Notes under the pieces: model-generated
The model's database searches: none
What the model was told of the DNA's origin: nothing
Seen by the model: only the letters and a program-made list of their open reading frames with translations
Source of the DNA: Rosa chinensis
Lineage: Eukaryota > Streptophyta > Magnoliopsida > Rosales > Rosaceae
DNA: 64,000 nt
Direction of reading: 5' to 3'
Assembly: GCF_002994745.2 (NCBI RefSeq)
Contig: NC_037091.1
Location: forward strand, 24,557,789 to 24,621,788
Made by a program: the position numbers and the translations under genes
Part shown: in pieces, positions 10,358-23,378 of the stretch
Layout of the letters: each line of letters starts with the position of its first letter
How positions within the stretch are numbered: the stretch's first letter is position 1

Positions 10358-12063
10358 ATGGCCAATGTTGCCACCATTGGTAACACTACAACAAGAGAGG
10401 CCTCCGTTCCGAAGCCTATTCTAGAGGGAGCGACTTTCGAGGAAAAGCTCGCGATCATCATGGAGAATAACGAGAGACATCGTAAAAAGGTAGCTGCTGA
10501 ATTCGACAGGGAAATCGCGAGGACAGACCAGCTCATACGGGAAATGGACGAGCGTATTACCCAGCGTGCTGAGGATTCCAGGCGACAAATTGCAGAGTCA
10601 GAGAATGCAGTAAGCGCACATGCTAAAGATATCACCGATGAGCAGAGTTTGCAACAAAAGCAAGCCATGGAGGCCATCCCGAACCAAAACAAGCAGACCT
10701 CATCGGAGTTCGCGACCTTGCGCAAAGAAGGTTCCAGCTTGGCCACTCAAGTAGGTTCACAGCAAGGCGAATTGGAAAGTCAAGAATCTGCGTGCGAGGA
10801 AGTTGTATCTGAGGTTGAATTACCTACAGGTGACGATAAACCTAAATGCCTCACTGATGAGTCATAGCCTTACATAGAGGCTGTACATGGAGAAGATGAT
10901 CAACAAAATTGTTCTGTTGACAATATAATTGTCTCTGAACAAATATCTAATTTCTCCACTGATCAAGCCAAATACGTGGCTACTGATCAGATGCATGGGG
11001 GCATGATATTGCCCAGGCTCACCCCCTTGATAACCAAAAGCATGTGCATAATCAATTTAATTATGACTCTGCTACTGGATGTCATGATCATGCAAAGGGC
11101 CACAAGCATGATCCACTTAATTATCAATTAAGGCATGGCCCACCTCATTATCATCAATTTTGCTTTGGCTATGCCACTGGACGTCATGGTGAAGGTGGCC
11201 ACAATCATGGCCAACTTAATTATCAATTAAGCTTTGGTCTAGAGAAGCCAATTTGTGGCTTTATTGATCAATTCAAGTTGAATTTCTTCATCTATGCTTC
11301 AAGGCCAAGCGGTGGCTTTGATATACATGAAGGATACATCTGCAACCCACCTTGCAAGAATGACCAGAATAATTATTCTAGTGGCCAATTTGTCCTTCGC
11401 AACTGCAAGTTTGAGTATGATCAGTACAAGTTAACTCTTGTTTATAATTATCAAGCTCCAAATTTCTTGCAAAAAGAATTTGCCTATGATGATACTAAAC
11501 AGTCCATAGAGGCGTCTCAATATGATGACTAGAAAGAAAATAGAGGTAAACAAATGTTTGATATGCCTATTTTTGCAGAGGAGATCAATTCATCAAATTG
11601 CGGTGATTCTAATTATGATCTCGATGCGGAGCCAATATATGATGAATACGATGATAATTACAATTTAATTATTGGTTCCAAAAATCATATGCAGTAGTTC
11701 AAGTTCTTTGAGGCTCTTGATCATGAGGATTCAAACCAACAAGTGGTCAAATACAATAGCCAATCTGTGGCTTATTCTAAAGACACCATGTTCTATGACA
11801 TAGTAGTTGGCGACAAAGCCGATCTTGGGACACCTTCATCTCCAAAATTGCAATTGAAGATCATGCTTTGCCAAGCAACAAAGATACTTGGGGGGCAATA
11901 TTACTCATTCTACGAGCCAAATTTCTTCCAAGTCTTGGACGCGAAGTGTCTTTGTTGCTCTCCTACAAGCTCTGACAAGAGAGGTTTTCGTGCTATGAAT
12001 TTTGATACATCAGAGCTTGGAGTGAAGCATAGATGGCCTCCCCCGCGACCTTCTAGAGGTTAG
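10358..12063 (+). pseudogene. Gag-like ORF remnant of the LARD-like element
   Basis: The first segment (10358-10867, 169 aa) starts at an ATG about 100 bp after the primer site and is charged and mostly helical, with a predicted coiled coil over residues about 25-75. It ends in TAG. The remainder is in another frame: 11044-11532, rich in His, Asn and Tyr (HDHAKGHKHD, HYHQF, HGEGGHNHG), then TAG, an open stretch to another TAG near 11696, and 11743-12063 ending WPPPRPSRG. No zinc knuckle or enzyme motif is visible. Three hairpin motifs fall inside it (11245, 11302, 11758) and would encode KPICGF- or RPSGGF-like peptides. I infer a degraded gag-position ORF of a non-autonomous family; its function is unknown. 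Confidence 0.5.
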
Positions 12064-12922
12064 CCAAACGAATTGCCGCTAGCTTCTTTCTTTCTTTGCT
12101 TTTAATTCTCTGTTAATTTTCAGCTTGCATCTTTCTTTTCGTTAGTTAAAAAAAAAAAAAAAAAGACAAAAATACAAAAAGAGAGTAATGCGTCGCGAAG
12201 GACGCGGAGATATCAGCGACTAGCCGCGAGAGAATGGCCGCGAATGTTCGCAAGGGGCATTTCGCGAACGCTTTTCTAGCGAGCAACGATCGCGTGAAGC
12301 AGGGCTCGCCGATATACATCGCCTGGGCCTTGCCAGCGAGCTTCGCTAAAAATTTCCAACAAGATATGCATACTATGAAGCGAAGTCGATCTGAGGCCAG
12401 CGCGCAGTCTTCAATGGACAATAGGCCAACCCCAGTGCTCGACATCGAGGCGGAAACAAGACGAAGTCTTTCAACGCTAAATCAAATTGCAGGAGATGAC
12501 ACATCCTATCAGGTTAATCTTCCACTACTGCTGCGAAGATCAAGTTCAATTTCCGGGCAATAGTTGTTGTTTGTCTTCTGCGATGATTAATTGATCTTCT
12601 GTGGGCTATTCTGTTGAATTTGCATCACAAGTCTGAGAACATGAGATATGCACACAAGGTGTTTGATGGAATGCCTGAGAGAAACCTCCTATGGAGATGA
12701 CGTGCGTAGACTTTGGGGGCAGAACTGTTGCCTCAAGATTACAGAGGAGGATTACAATCCTCAACATAACACCCTAGAATTCTCGTGATGGTGAACAGAT
12801 TTCATGAGAAGGGTGGTAGCAGAGTGTTCCTTCGCTATTGCTTAACAAATTCAATATGGGACGTTGCCACAGGTCTGTGGATTGATAATCTAGACGCTAG
12901 CAAGTGGCTTTAGTGGAAGTAG

Positions 12923-15369
12923 GCCAATTGCATTGGCAGCGTACATTGGTTCGCACAGAAGGGGAATACATGGGGTGCTGCATAGCTCTAGTTTGTTTTG
13001 CAGGTTTCAGAGGTTCAGAGCCAACTTGTGGCTTTTGCCTACATATATATAAATATATCTGAGTGCCTACTTAGTGGCTTCAGTCTTCAAAGAAGTACAT
13101 GTCAGGCCATCATACTTCAGCAATCTTCCGGAGACAACAAAGAAAATATAGTAGCAGTACATCCTTTTTATCCAAGAATTAATGGGTCAAGTTTGATGGC
13201 TATATATTATCATACACATTGATTCAGAGGAAGCTTTCTTAAGCTTACATAATTGAGAATGTCTACTGTCATCGTCAAGAAGGAATATTTGAAGAAAAGT
13301 AGTGATAAAGGCCTCCTAGCACTACCTATTTTGTCCTAACCTAATGTGGCTACTACCCATACATCGCTAGAGCAACAGAGGCTTAAAACCAATTTTTTGG
13401 TTGACCTAAATGCTGAAACATGTTTTCATTGCCTTGCTTTTATTACCATAGAGTTCAGAAGCATTCTTTCCATCAAAGTATGAACATTGACAAAGCTATG
13501 GATTCTTCAAAGCATGAAAACTCCTGCCAACATGGAAGTCTCTCATGAAGTCTGCTTTCTTGGGAGGGCAAACCAATTCCCAGGTTTCTTTATCTGTAGC
13601 TTCTCACTCTATAAATGTTCTTCAATCATGGTTATTGTGATTTTATATATTCGAATATTATACGCGTGTGTGTGTGAGGGAGGGATTTCAAAATTCTTTG
13701 GCATGATCAAGACTTGTTTAAGTGTCCTAGTATCACCCAGGCCAATACTTGTGGCCACGAAATTTTACAAAGATTTTACTTTTTGATGATTTAATGCCAA
13801 TTATAGTGGCAGTGCGGAGAAGGACATTGCATAGCTCTAACCCTTTGCAGGTTTCAGAGATGCAGAGCCAACTTGTGGCTTTTCATTTGCATATTTATTG
13901 GAATGCCTACTGGTTAGCGTCAGCATTATGGAGAAGGGATAATTAATTAAGTTGCTTGGTCACCATCCCTTCTTGAGAGCTACATATGAAGTGGTAAAAA
14001 GAATATGATTGAGTGTTATACATACTTTGTATATACTGGTTGGAAGCAACAAAGCCCGTGGAGAAAGCATTGCTACATGCTCACTGATAATGATTAGAGG
14101 ACAAGATTCTTTGGAGCGTGAAGCTAAAGATTGGTGAGCTGTCAACTTGTTGTTTTGAGAGGCTTTGGTACAAGATAACAACACCCAGGAAGAAAATGGT
14201 TCCTCCATTTTCTTTGGGAAAATTCTCCATTTTCTTTGGGAAAATTCTCCATTTTCTTTGGGAAAGGCTTGAACTAAACATGGTCCGTTGTATCCAACCT
14301 GGGGAATGCTTCTAGATTTTTGTGGTCCTTCATGAAAGCTTAGGATTCATGGGCCTTGATCTTTTGAGATGAGAATGTCATTAGCTTGCATGCATCTTCG
14401 AAAAGGTTTCAGCAAAATGGTCAATTTTTGAAGTACAATTCAAGGCTAGCAAGGTCTGAGAGAATGTTTCTTTATGGCCCTGAGCAATGATGCCTATTTT
14501 GTCGTGCAAGTCTAAGAGTGAAGTTCATACAATTAAGATCATGAAGAAAGAGCAATGATTTGAGCTGTTCGTCCAAAGTCATGAGTTCATGACTAGTTGG
14601 TGCAAACTAGTTTCTGATTGAAGAGTACATGAAGTTCACTGCTACAAAGAGAAAAATAGCCTGGATGGGCTTAATGAGCTTAGCTGGAAACTATCAAAGC
14701 TAATTGTGATCAACCTAATTATCCAAATTTTATGAGTTTGATCATTAACGGTCAAGGCCAATACTTGTGGCCTTTCTATCATATCAAATATTGATCATTT
14801 TGCTAGACATGTAGTAGCATACTGTTGAACATGATGGCAAAATTCATATGCAGCTGAGGACCAATTAAATGAAGCAAGTTTTTCATTCAAGTTAATGATA
14901 CATCTTGGAGTGCAGCGAAACTCACTTATGCGAAAGATCCGCCACATTATTGGTGAAATTCTGCTTACAACTAGCTTAGAGTTTTTTGTAAGGGCCAAAT
15001 CCAGTGGCCTCAATGTAAAACTAAGAATGTTTGGAAAGCACGCATATTAATATAGTCAGCAAAGTGACTTTCACACCGGCAAAATGGTTCCAATGTCTAC
15101 TCAACATATCACACCGGCATAGATGGGGCAGTATTTCCAAAACTTTGTGGCATTAGTTTAATGCCAAACTCTACAAGTTAAGACTTGTTTAAGTGTTTTA
15201 ATACCAACAAGGCCAATATATGTGGACTGTTATTTCTGGAAGCATCCATTCTATCTTAACATATCAGACCAAGTCTCCATAGGCGGATTGCTAGGAAGGT
15301 GGTTATTACTGCCAAGCAACATTTTTATCATCTGCAATCAAAGTATCAATTGAGCCAATACAAGTGGCT
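12923..15369 (+). repeat. Interspersed hairpin motif GCCA-N5/N7-TGGC, internal cluster
   Basis: Copies in the non-coding internal region: 12923-12937 (GCCAAT-TGC-ATTGGC), 13019-13033, 13740-13756, 13795-13811, 13866-13880, 14754-14774 (7-bp stem AAGGCCA/TGGCCTT), 14993-15009, 15211-15227 (one mismatch) and 15353-15369. Further copies lie at 8196-8214, 9619-9637, 11245-11261, 11302-11318, 11758-11772, 15510-15528 and 22728-22744. Loops are 5 or 7 nt (one of 3), nearly always begin with A and mostly end in G. Compensating changes are visible: GGCCA/TGGCC, AGCCA/TGGCT and TGCCA/TGGCA all keep pairing. Confidence 0.8.
14203..14266 (+). repeat. 22-bp unit repeated three times
   Basis: CCATTTTCTTTGGGAAAATT-type units occur three times head to tail, with the last one diverging at GGGAAAGG. 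Confidence 0.9.
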
Positions 15370-15443
15370 TTAAAGCGACGTTATCGCGAGGCTAGTGCTG
15401 ACTCAAGACCCCTTCAGTCAAGACGGGGAACTTTAACTTCAAG

Positions 15444-15457
15444 GTCTGGGGGGCAAT
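15444..15457 (+). other. Polypurine tract of the LARD-like element
   Basis: GGTCTGGGGGGCAA lies directly before the TGTTTGAACCC start of the 3' LTR and fixes plus-strand orientation. Confidence 0.8.
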
Positions 15458-15639
15458 GTTTGAACCCAAAATAACATTTTTTCCTGACAAGGGGGGCTCG
15501 AAGAAAACCGGGCCAATATCGGTGGCCCAAGCTACATATTTCCTACAAGTTCGAAATATATTATAAAGCCTACTTGGAGACCAAGCGATCTCGGAGCGAA
15601 TCGTGATATTCCTTGATTTCACTAGGCCAAAAAAGCGAA

Positions 15640-16130
15640 CAGACAACGGACCAAATTCGTTGTGTGATTTGGACGATCTCCGTTGTGTATCGGAGCGTTA
15701 TGTGATGAAAAATGGCACAACGGTGGAAACCCGTTGTGTGAATCACAAACAATCAACACTTATTTGGTTAAAACTGTTGTGCCTTCTCTCGGCAGATGGC
15801 AGCCACAGTTGCCGCGCAGTCATGCTGCACATGTCATTGGCATCATTCACACAACGAAAGTTGTTTCCGAGCCATTGTATGAAAGGTGAATCAGACAACA
15901 ACATTTTATTTTCTCTGTTGTATGAGTTATCCTCACACTTCACTTTTGGAAATTTTATTGTTGTGTGTTAGTTTTAGATAACGTATTCTAGTTATTACAG
16001 TTATGTGATTGTAAATCAGACAACGTATGTTTGTTAGAACCGTTGCATGTTATATAAGGATTCATTGTGTGAACATCCAAATTGTTACTTCAGACAACAT
16101 TATTAACATTAGAAATTCTGTTGTGTAATA
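15640..16130. repeat. Left subterminal repeat region of the CACTA element
   Basis: The words CAGACAAC/CACACAAC and the reverse GTTGTGTGA recur about every 25-60 bp (for example 15649, 15658, 15730, 15852, 15893, 15958, 16017, 16094). Known: CACTA transposases bind short subterminal repeats. The repeats here are diverged but obvious. Confidence 0.8.
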
Positions 16131-16517
16131 ATCGTCTTTTCTGGATTTTGTGCATTGATAATAATGCTCCATTTTACCTAATGAACAGTGACTAATTGTG
16201 TGAAGTTTACTATATTAGTGCTTGAAATCATTATCCAATGAACAATGATTAATATTTACGCCAAAAGCAATGTGATACATCAATAAAATTTCAATATATC
16301 CACCAAATATTGAATCCAAGTAACATGTCATTGCTATAATGTTTCCTAGCTAGCTGAATTTACATGATGAAAGAAAATATATTTTGCTTCATTGCTTGGT
16401 ATTCCATGCTTGATCACTTAGTGACTCTTTCGGCAACATTTCACTAGATATTCCCAAACCTGCAAACAGAATAAGCAAAATTCAAGATTATGAAGGAATG
16501 ATTCAAACTAATTAAAG

Positions 16518-16935
16518 CTATAGTGCTTTAAAAAGTAAAATGCCAACGAAGATGACCAGCAGATACAAAGGATTTCTGCCATTAAGATACAAAATAGATA
16601 AGTACAGATAAACACCAACAACCTCATCTATCCTTGGTACAAGAAAAGTATGTACCCTCTTTTCATAAAAAAGAATCTCTTCTGAATTTCCATCCAAGGA
16701 ATTCTCAACTTCCTTCTGCGCCTCCGCTAGCATTCTAGACTTGTCAGACTTTTTTATATGCAGACAATCAATGTAAGTCTGCAATCAAAAGAAAAAGATC
16801 ACTGTATGCATTCTAGGCAGCCACCTCAATGAAAAGAGCTTGACCTTTAATGGAGTAAAAGATAGAAGCATGCCTCGAATAATGATTTTGCAGTTCTCTG
16901 TGTTGGTCCAACTCTTACGCTCAAAGCCCGATATA
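16518..16935 (-). pseudogene. Unrecognised captured gene fragment
   Basis: Two exon-like segments lie on the minus strand. One is about 16930-16860, where an open frame reads IYRALSVRVGPTQRTAKSL. The other is about 16780-16620, reading YIDCLHIKKSDKSRMLAEAQ and a KRVHTFLVPRIDEVVG end before a GT. Composition and splice-like borders suggest genuine exons, on the same strand as the reductase exons. I do not recognise the family. It could be the downstream part of the captured locus or a second gene. Confidence 0.35.
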
Positions 16936-17493
16936 TCCCAGTAACCTATTGGAAACAAACAAATTGACCAGATAAACAAAATATATTTATCTTTCTTAGG
17001 ACTGACAAATTATAACAAGCAATCACCAAACTGTTCCTTATTTCTGCAGCCCACAATAGCAAATACCAAATGTATATCTTAGAATGCCAATTTGTAAGTC
17101 TAAATCATCACAATGACCATATAGATATTTCTACTTCACGAAACTGTAGAAGTATCCCACTCTGAAACTAATACACTAGCAACAAAATCTAACAACATTA
17201 ATTGTACTAATCAATGCCGTTACTTTTATAGTGCAAAACATATATGAATGTAAACATTATAAGCATGCACTTCCATAAACATAAACAACATCCTATCATT
17301 GTCCTTATGTAGGATTTACCTCCCCAAAACACCATCGCCGTTTATGTCCAACAATTTATATATGAACTTTTCTCCTTCTGACACTTATCGCTGGCCCTAA
17401 ACACCAAGACCCCCACTATTACCAAAAGTGGTCCGATTGAACACAAGAATAACTACCAAAAAGAAGAGATAGTGAAATACCAGTTAGACTCAC

Positions 17494-18132
17494 CTTGGTT
17501 GTGTCATCAAGATTTTTTAGTGTAGCGTCAATGACCTGAAGCATTGGAGTACTACCAGAACCACCTGCAATCTGGATGAAAGAAAAGAAATTACACTTGA
17601 GAGAGGTGACCATACAGATTGGATCATCATACCTTTATAAGTAGTCAAGAGATGGATATCCTTTTGGTCATTAAAAAGGAAATGATAATTGGACAATAGC
17701 AATTAAAAAGCAGGATATGCCTTTGGTTCAAAAACCATATGTTCACAAGTAGTAATAACAATCAACAAATGACAATAAACAAGTAGTAATAACAATCAAC
17801 AGATGCTCTTACCATGCCAATATGCTTCTTCATTTTGGAAACATATCTCAGTTATTCAATGGGTCTGCAAGAAAAGATACACCTCATTATAAGATAACTT
17901 AAGAGTTTATCCTCTACCTATCATTGCCACTGGTAAATATAGGTTACCCCTTCACTTACACTACATCTCCTGGTTTTAAGCTTGCAAGATGCTGGCTCAT
18001 TTTCCCTTCTGGTTACACCTATATACAGTTTCGATAAAAGGAAAGAAACATGAAATATAGTCATGCCTTGACAGCACCTTAATTAATAAGTCAAAATATC
18101 CCTTGGAATCTGGACCTGATATAGGAGTATGC
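17494..18132 (-). pseudogene. Captured NADH-cytochrome b5 reductase exons
   Basis: Four exons with GT-AG borders read right to left. Exon 18132-18078 gives TPISGPDSKGYFDLLIK; 18010-17960 gives EGKMSQHLASLKPGDVV; 17864-17813 gives PIE*LRYVSKMKKHIGM; 17571-17494 gives IAGGSGSTPMLQVIDA and LKNLDDTTK. Known: b5 reductases have a flavin-binding RxYTP...GYFDLLIKVY...G.MS.HL core and a GGTGITPM nucleotide-binding loop. Here the loop reads GGSGSTPM and an in-frame TAA replaces the residue after PIE, so the copy is broken. Exons before (N-terminal) and after are not clearly found. A 5'-leader-like CT/GA-rich segment (about 19980-20230) may come from the same donor gene. Confidence 0.85.
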
Positions 18133-20015
18133 CTGGATATATAGTCACACCAGGTAAATTTAGAATTAAACAAATAAAAATTGAGAACAACCAGAAAATT
18201 GCAAAGTAAAATCCCAATCAAGTTCCAAGAACAGTGAGTTCATAAGACAACTATGAACATAAAGCCAATTGATTTTCTGGATTGGAAAGCACTATGAACA
18301 TATTGCAAAAAAGTTATGTATAAAAGACATGCTATACAGAACACTCTTTCATGTGTGTAAATATTTATGCTGAGATGTAAATTTTGGGTTGAGGAAGAAC
18401 ATGGATTTTATGCAATCATAACACAAAGAAAAGGCAAAACTGATTAGACAAAAAATGGATTGTGAAACCAGATTCTGCTTTCCTTTTATACACAAATATA
18501 TACTAGAATAATGTTGCTCTTTTGAAAGTTTTTGAAAACTGCAGTTAGCAGTTTTCCTACATTGCAAGTACTTAGGCATTGCTATTTAAGTTTGGCTTGG
18601 AATGTAATCTAGTTTATTGAGTAATAGAAACCTTCCAACCTAACATAATTATGGAATCAGAGTGTGTGTGTGTGTGTGTGTGTAACCTTCTAGTATCCTT
18701 CCATCAAATCAGAGGACAAAAATTGAATGGAAAATCTTGGCTTTAATTAAAGTTGAGGTGAAAGAACAAAACTGTTTGGCTTTATGAAATTTGCTTTCAG
18801 TTTTAAGGTCGGTTGAGAAATGATTAATTATGATCTGCTTTGAAATTAGGATGCCAAAATGTCAAATGTCAGTTTGAGTTTTCAGATCACACCGTGGTAG
18901 AACTTTGTATGTGCTAAAACCAACAACTAGGTAAAAGAGTGAAATACCTGAATTTTGGTATGAGATGAACGCGAAACTGGCCTCCTTGGATCAAAATCAT
19001 CACCTAGCTTTAGTCAGAAACAATTATGACTTGCAGAGGTGCTACCTCTTAGTATGACCTATTGTAAAACCGATAAAAAAGATTAATGTAATGGTCTAAT
19101 ACAACTAAGACTAGGATCGATCTGTAATATTTCAATGAACTAAGACTCTATCCCAATCTATAGTGTAGAATGGGTTCAGTGAAAGCAATAATTTGGTGCA
19201 TTTTTAGACATGGAAGAATAAGAGAAAGATTCATGAAAATATTTCCAGAGGAAAGGTGTATTGTAACTAGCAAGGTGCAAGCATCAACACTCATAGACAG
19301 CTCTACATGACACTGAATGGATTCACATATGCAATCTTGCAAGAACGAAAATATCAAGATAGAGGTACAAATTCACTAAATGCATTAATGAAAACAAAAT
19401 TTACATTTTTGTAGACACAAGCCATATATGACAGCTATATTAGCAATAAAACAAAAAACATACACTTACATTAGCAAACAACCAAAGGAGAAGTAGAGAA
19501 GTCACAAAACTCGTCACAAAGGAGCCTCCAAACCACCTAATTATGTGGACAAGAAGAAAAGTCTTTCTAAATATCCTTGTCCTTATGTTTGTTAGCTGCT
19601 GTGGTCTTCTAAGCCAAAAGCCCCTTGCATCTTTCCCCGACGTTAATCCTGCAAAATTCTTTTCAAATTTCAGAAGCCAAAAATCTAAACAACCCTTAAT
19701 TTACAAGATTATGAGCCCAAACAAATTATAACTAGAATACAAAATTATAATCCTAATTTTTACAGAAACCAACTTTCAATTCCAGATTTGTTAAAATCTT
19801 GCACAAATCTAACGTCAAAATTTGAAAACCCAAACCACAATTGGACCCAGAAACCATATAAGCAATGAAACGCTACTGATACAAGATCTAGATCTGGGTT
19901 CAAGATGTCCTCACCAACAACAGAAAACCACAATCTGAAAGGAAAAAAACCTAAATCTGTGAAGAAAGCTCGAAACCCTAGACTCGGGCTCAAAGAATAT
20001 TCCAAGAAATCGCTT

Positions 20016-20020
<5 letters not shown>

Positions 20021-20057
<37 letters not shown>
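20021..20057. repeat. (GA)n microsatellite
   Basis: About 18 GA dinucleotides lie inside the CACTA element. On the minus strand they form a CT-rich tract, as is common in plant gene leaders. Confidence 0.9.
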
Positions 20058-20059
<2 letters not shown>

Positions 20060-20294
20060 TAGAGATCTCAAGAAATCAGAGAGAGCAATCGTCATAGTGG
20101 ATGGAGTCGAAGACGAGGCCGAAGGTGAGAGGTTGTGGGGTGCTGGTAAGGTTTTTGGTCTTTGGTTATCTCTAAGCTGGAGAGGTAGAAAGTTATTTTG
20201 TCCAAGTGTTTCGGTTGTACACGAAGTCAAAACCCTAATTAATTTTTCACTCCAACACTCTTATGTCTTTTTTTTTTTTTTTTAATTAATGCAT

Positions 20295-20890
20295 CAGACA
20301 ACAAACACATCACAATATGTTGTCTGATCATGTACAACTTAAATTTCAGGTTAGGTTCCAAAGAGGGAAAGTTCCTGTGCTATGTGCAATGGTTTGGCAC
20401 TAGGATAAACATGTTTCATTCAGACAACACAAATAAAGTTTTTATGTTGTAGGATCCTTAAATCATGACATATATGTTTTTCAAAATTGTAGGTTTTTTG
20501 GGGGGGGGAATGAGTAGCATTTGGGGGCGTATCCAAAATTTCCAATAATATATGATTTGATCATACAACACAAAGTCAAAAGCTGTTGTATGATAATTTG
20601 CAAGCTAGTATCACACAACAGATATAACTATGGTGTTGTACAATGTAGTCCATATTTGGACCCAAATTTGTATCAAGTTATGAGGGAAATTTGCCGCTCT
20701 TTTTTTTTATCATTCACACAACAAAATATTCTTATCAGTGTTGTGCAATCACCTTCTATATAAAAACTTCAAAATTTTTATGGCCTTATACAACGTAAGG
20801 TTCTTAATCGTGTTGTATGATTGACTTTCTATCATCACACAACATTTTTTTTTTTCGTTGTGTAAAAAGTGTTGTATATTGAGGTTATTG
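20295..20890. repeat. Right subterminal repeat region of the CACTA element
   Basis: At least seven ACAAC...GTTGT pairs are spaced about 50-110 bp apart, for example CAGACAAC near 20295 with GTTGTCTG near 20319, CATACAACAC with GTTGTATGAT near 20564-20592, and CACACAAC with GTTGTGTAA near 20836-20865. Each pair encloses about 15-25 nt and could form a stem. Confidence 0.85.
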
Positions 20891-21207
20891 GCCTAGTGTT
20901 TACTATTAATTATCAAATATTTGATAATTAATGGAGGTCTATTTATTATTGATTATCAAATACCTGAAATAAGTGATTTGCTGGATTACCAAGTATTTGC
21001 AAGAGGGAAGATGGCAGCATGTAGGAGTAGAGTACGTGACCTAGCCATGCAAGGAATCATGGATTCCCATATTTGCAATCAAGCTATTATGGTGGACATG
21101 GAACATATATGGAAGGATTCAATTATCCTCCATTGTCCTATATATACAAGTAATCAAGAGCCCATGCAACTAAGGGGTGTGCTGGGCATGCAACATATAT
21201 GGAAGGG

Positions 21208-22160
<953 letters not shown>

Positions 22161-22337
22161 TATGGAAGGGTTTAATTATCCTTTATTTCCATTCAACAAG
22201 AAGAGGCCAACACGTGGCTAACATATTATATATATAGTGGCTCATGCATGGGTCAATTAAGCAAGAAATCAAGGGGTCCCACATAGCCATAATGGACGCG
22301 GAGCAGTTGGAGGAAGCTATCAACCTTAATTGTGTGA

Positions 22338-22343
22338 GTATAT

Positions 22344-22389
<46 letters not shown>
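22338..22389. repeat. (TA)n microsatellite
   Basis: ATATACATATATAC-type repeats run into pure TA. This is the equivalent of the TG/TA tract of the 5' LTR. Confidence 0.9.
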
Positions 22390-22391
<2 letters not shown>

Positions 22392-23378
22392 TGGTTCATG
22401 CATGGTGAGATAATTAAGGAAGGATGGCCCATCAACTATTAGCTGTCAAGAAGATGCAAGGAATCATGGTGTTATACAATCAAGTTTGCTCACAAATGTC
22501 AACTTTGTACAAGCTAATTGCATGCCGCAAGCTACAGAATCCTCGCGAAGATATATCTGCATGAATTAAAGATATGTGCATATCCTACCGTATCCAAGAG
22601 GAAGATTACGTCCAAGACTCTAAGAGGTGATTAACTTTGCCTACATTCTAACGGCGACAGAGGCGGATAATATTAATTATTGCCTACGATAATATCAAAA
22701 CTATTAAGTGTTTTGATTTGATTCAAAGGCCAATAACTGTGGCCATATATAGTATTTCATTCATATTTGGAAGGTGAATCTGCATCAGCCTATATATAGA
22801 GGCTAAAGACGATATAGAAGGGACAACCAACTCTCCGATTAATCTATACGATTACCCAAGTCTCCCCGGAGCAACCTCTCTTATTGGTGACCACACTCCA
22901 GTCCCAGTCTCTTCAAGAGCCGACTGTCAGTGCCACCAAACCAACTCGGCGACCGTACTTCCAGCCCCAGTCTCCCCAGGAGCCGACTGCCAGTACCACT
23001 GCCACCGAGACTATCTCAGTCTTGACCAGCGAAGTAAGGGTAACGCCCTCGCAACCCAGTGAAGCTAAAGTCACGCTTTAGCAAAACCCGTGCTTTCTCC
23101 AACTTCCTAGTGATTGCTCTGCTTAGTCTACAACACTAAGTATCGATTCTGTGAATGCAAGAGATCACAACCAAAGCCCTTATCCGTAAGGCAAGAAGTA
23201 GTTTTCCGAAAGGCAAGAGAAGAACCTTGTGACGAGGTTGGTGCTCTACTCGTCCACATTGATTGATCAAGACATCAAGTCAAGGGACTCCCCGACGACT
23301 GCACCCTACGGTGCTGGCACACTCGCGCACTCAAAAGAGACAATTTGCACCAGACTGATTTTGGAGCGAAACACCATG

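Larger units (their letters stand above)
12064..15443 (+). other. Non-coding internal region of the LARD-like element
   Basis: No gene is recognised. It holds an A-run (12147-12163), a CpG-rich patch with repeated TCGCG/GCGAA words (about 12185-12340), a 109-aa ORF at 12234-12563 that resembles no family I know, a 22-bp triplication at about 14203-14266, diverged internal duplications (12990-13050 with 13830-13890; 13709-13756 with 15181-15227) and at least nine hairpin motifs. Confidence 0.6.
15620..20898. mobile_element. CACTA-superfamily (En/Spm-type) transposon, gene-capturing, TSD TTT
   Basis: It starts CACTAGGCCAA and ends TTGGCCTAGTG, perfect terminal inverted repeats of 11 bp. TTT precedes (15617-15619) and follows (20899-20901), and the uninterrupted 5' LTR shows one TTT at this site (near 8319). 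CACTA ends and 3-bp duplications are diagnostic of the superfamily. It is 5279 bp long, with dense subterminal repeats at both ends and captured plant gene exons in the middle. No transposase domain is visible, so it is non-autonomous. Confidence 0.92.

Noticed and set aside
20295..20890. CRISPR-like or regulatory array from repeated ACAAC words
   Set aside because: The words are inverted pairs next to a CACTA terminus, as expected of transposase-binding subterminal repeats.
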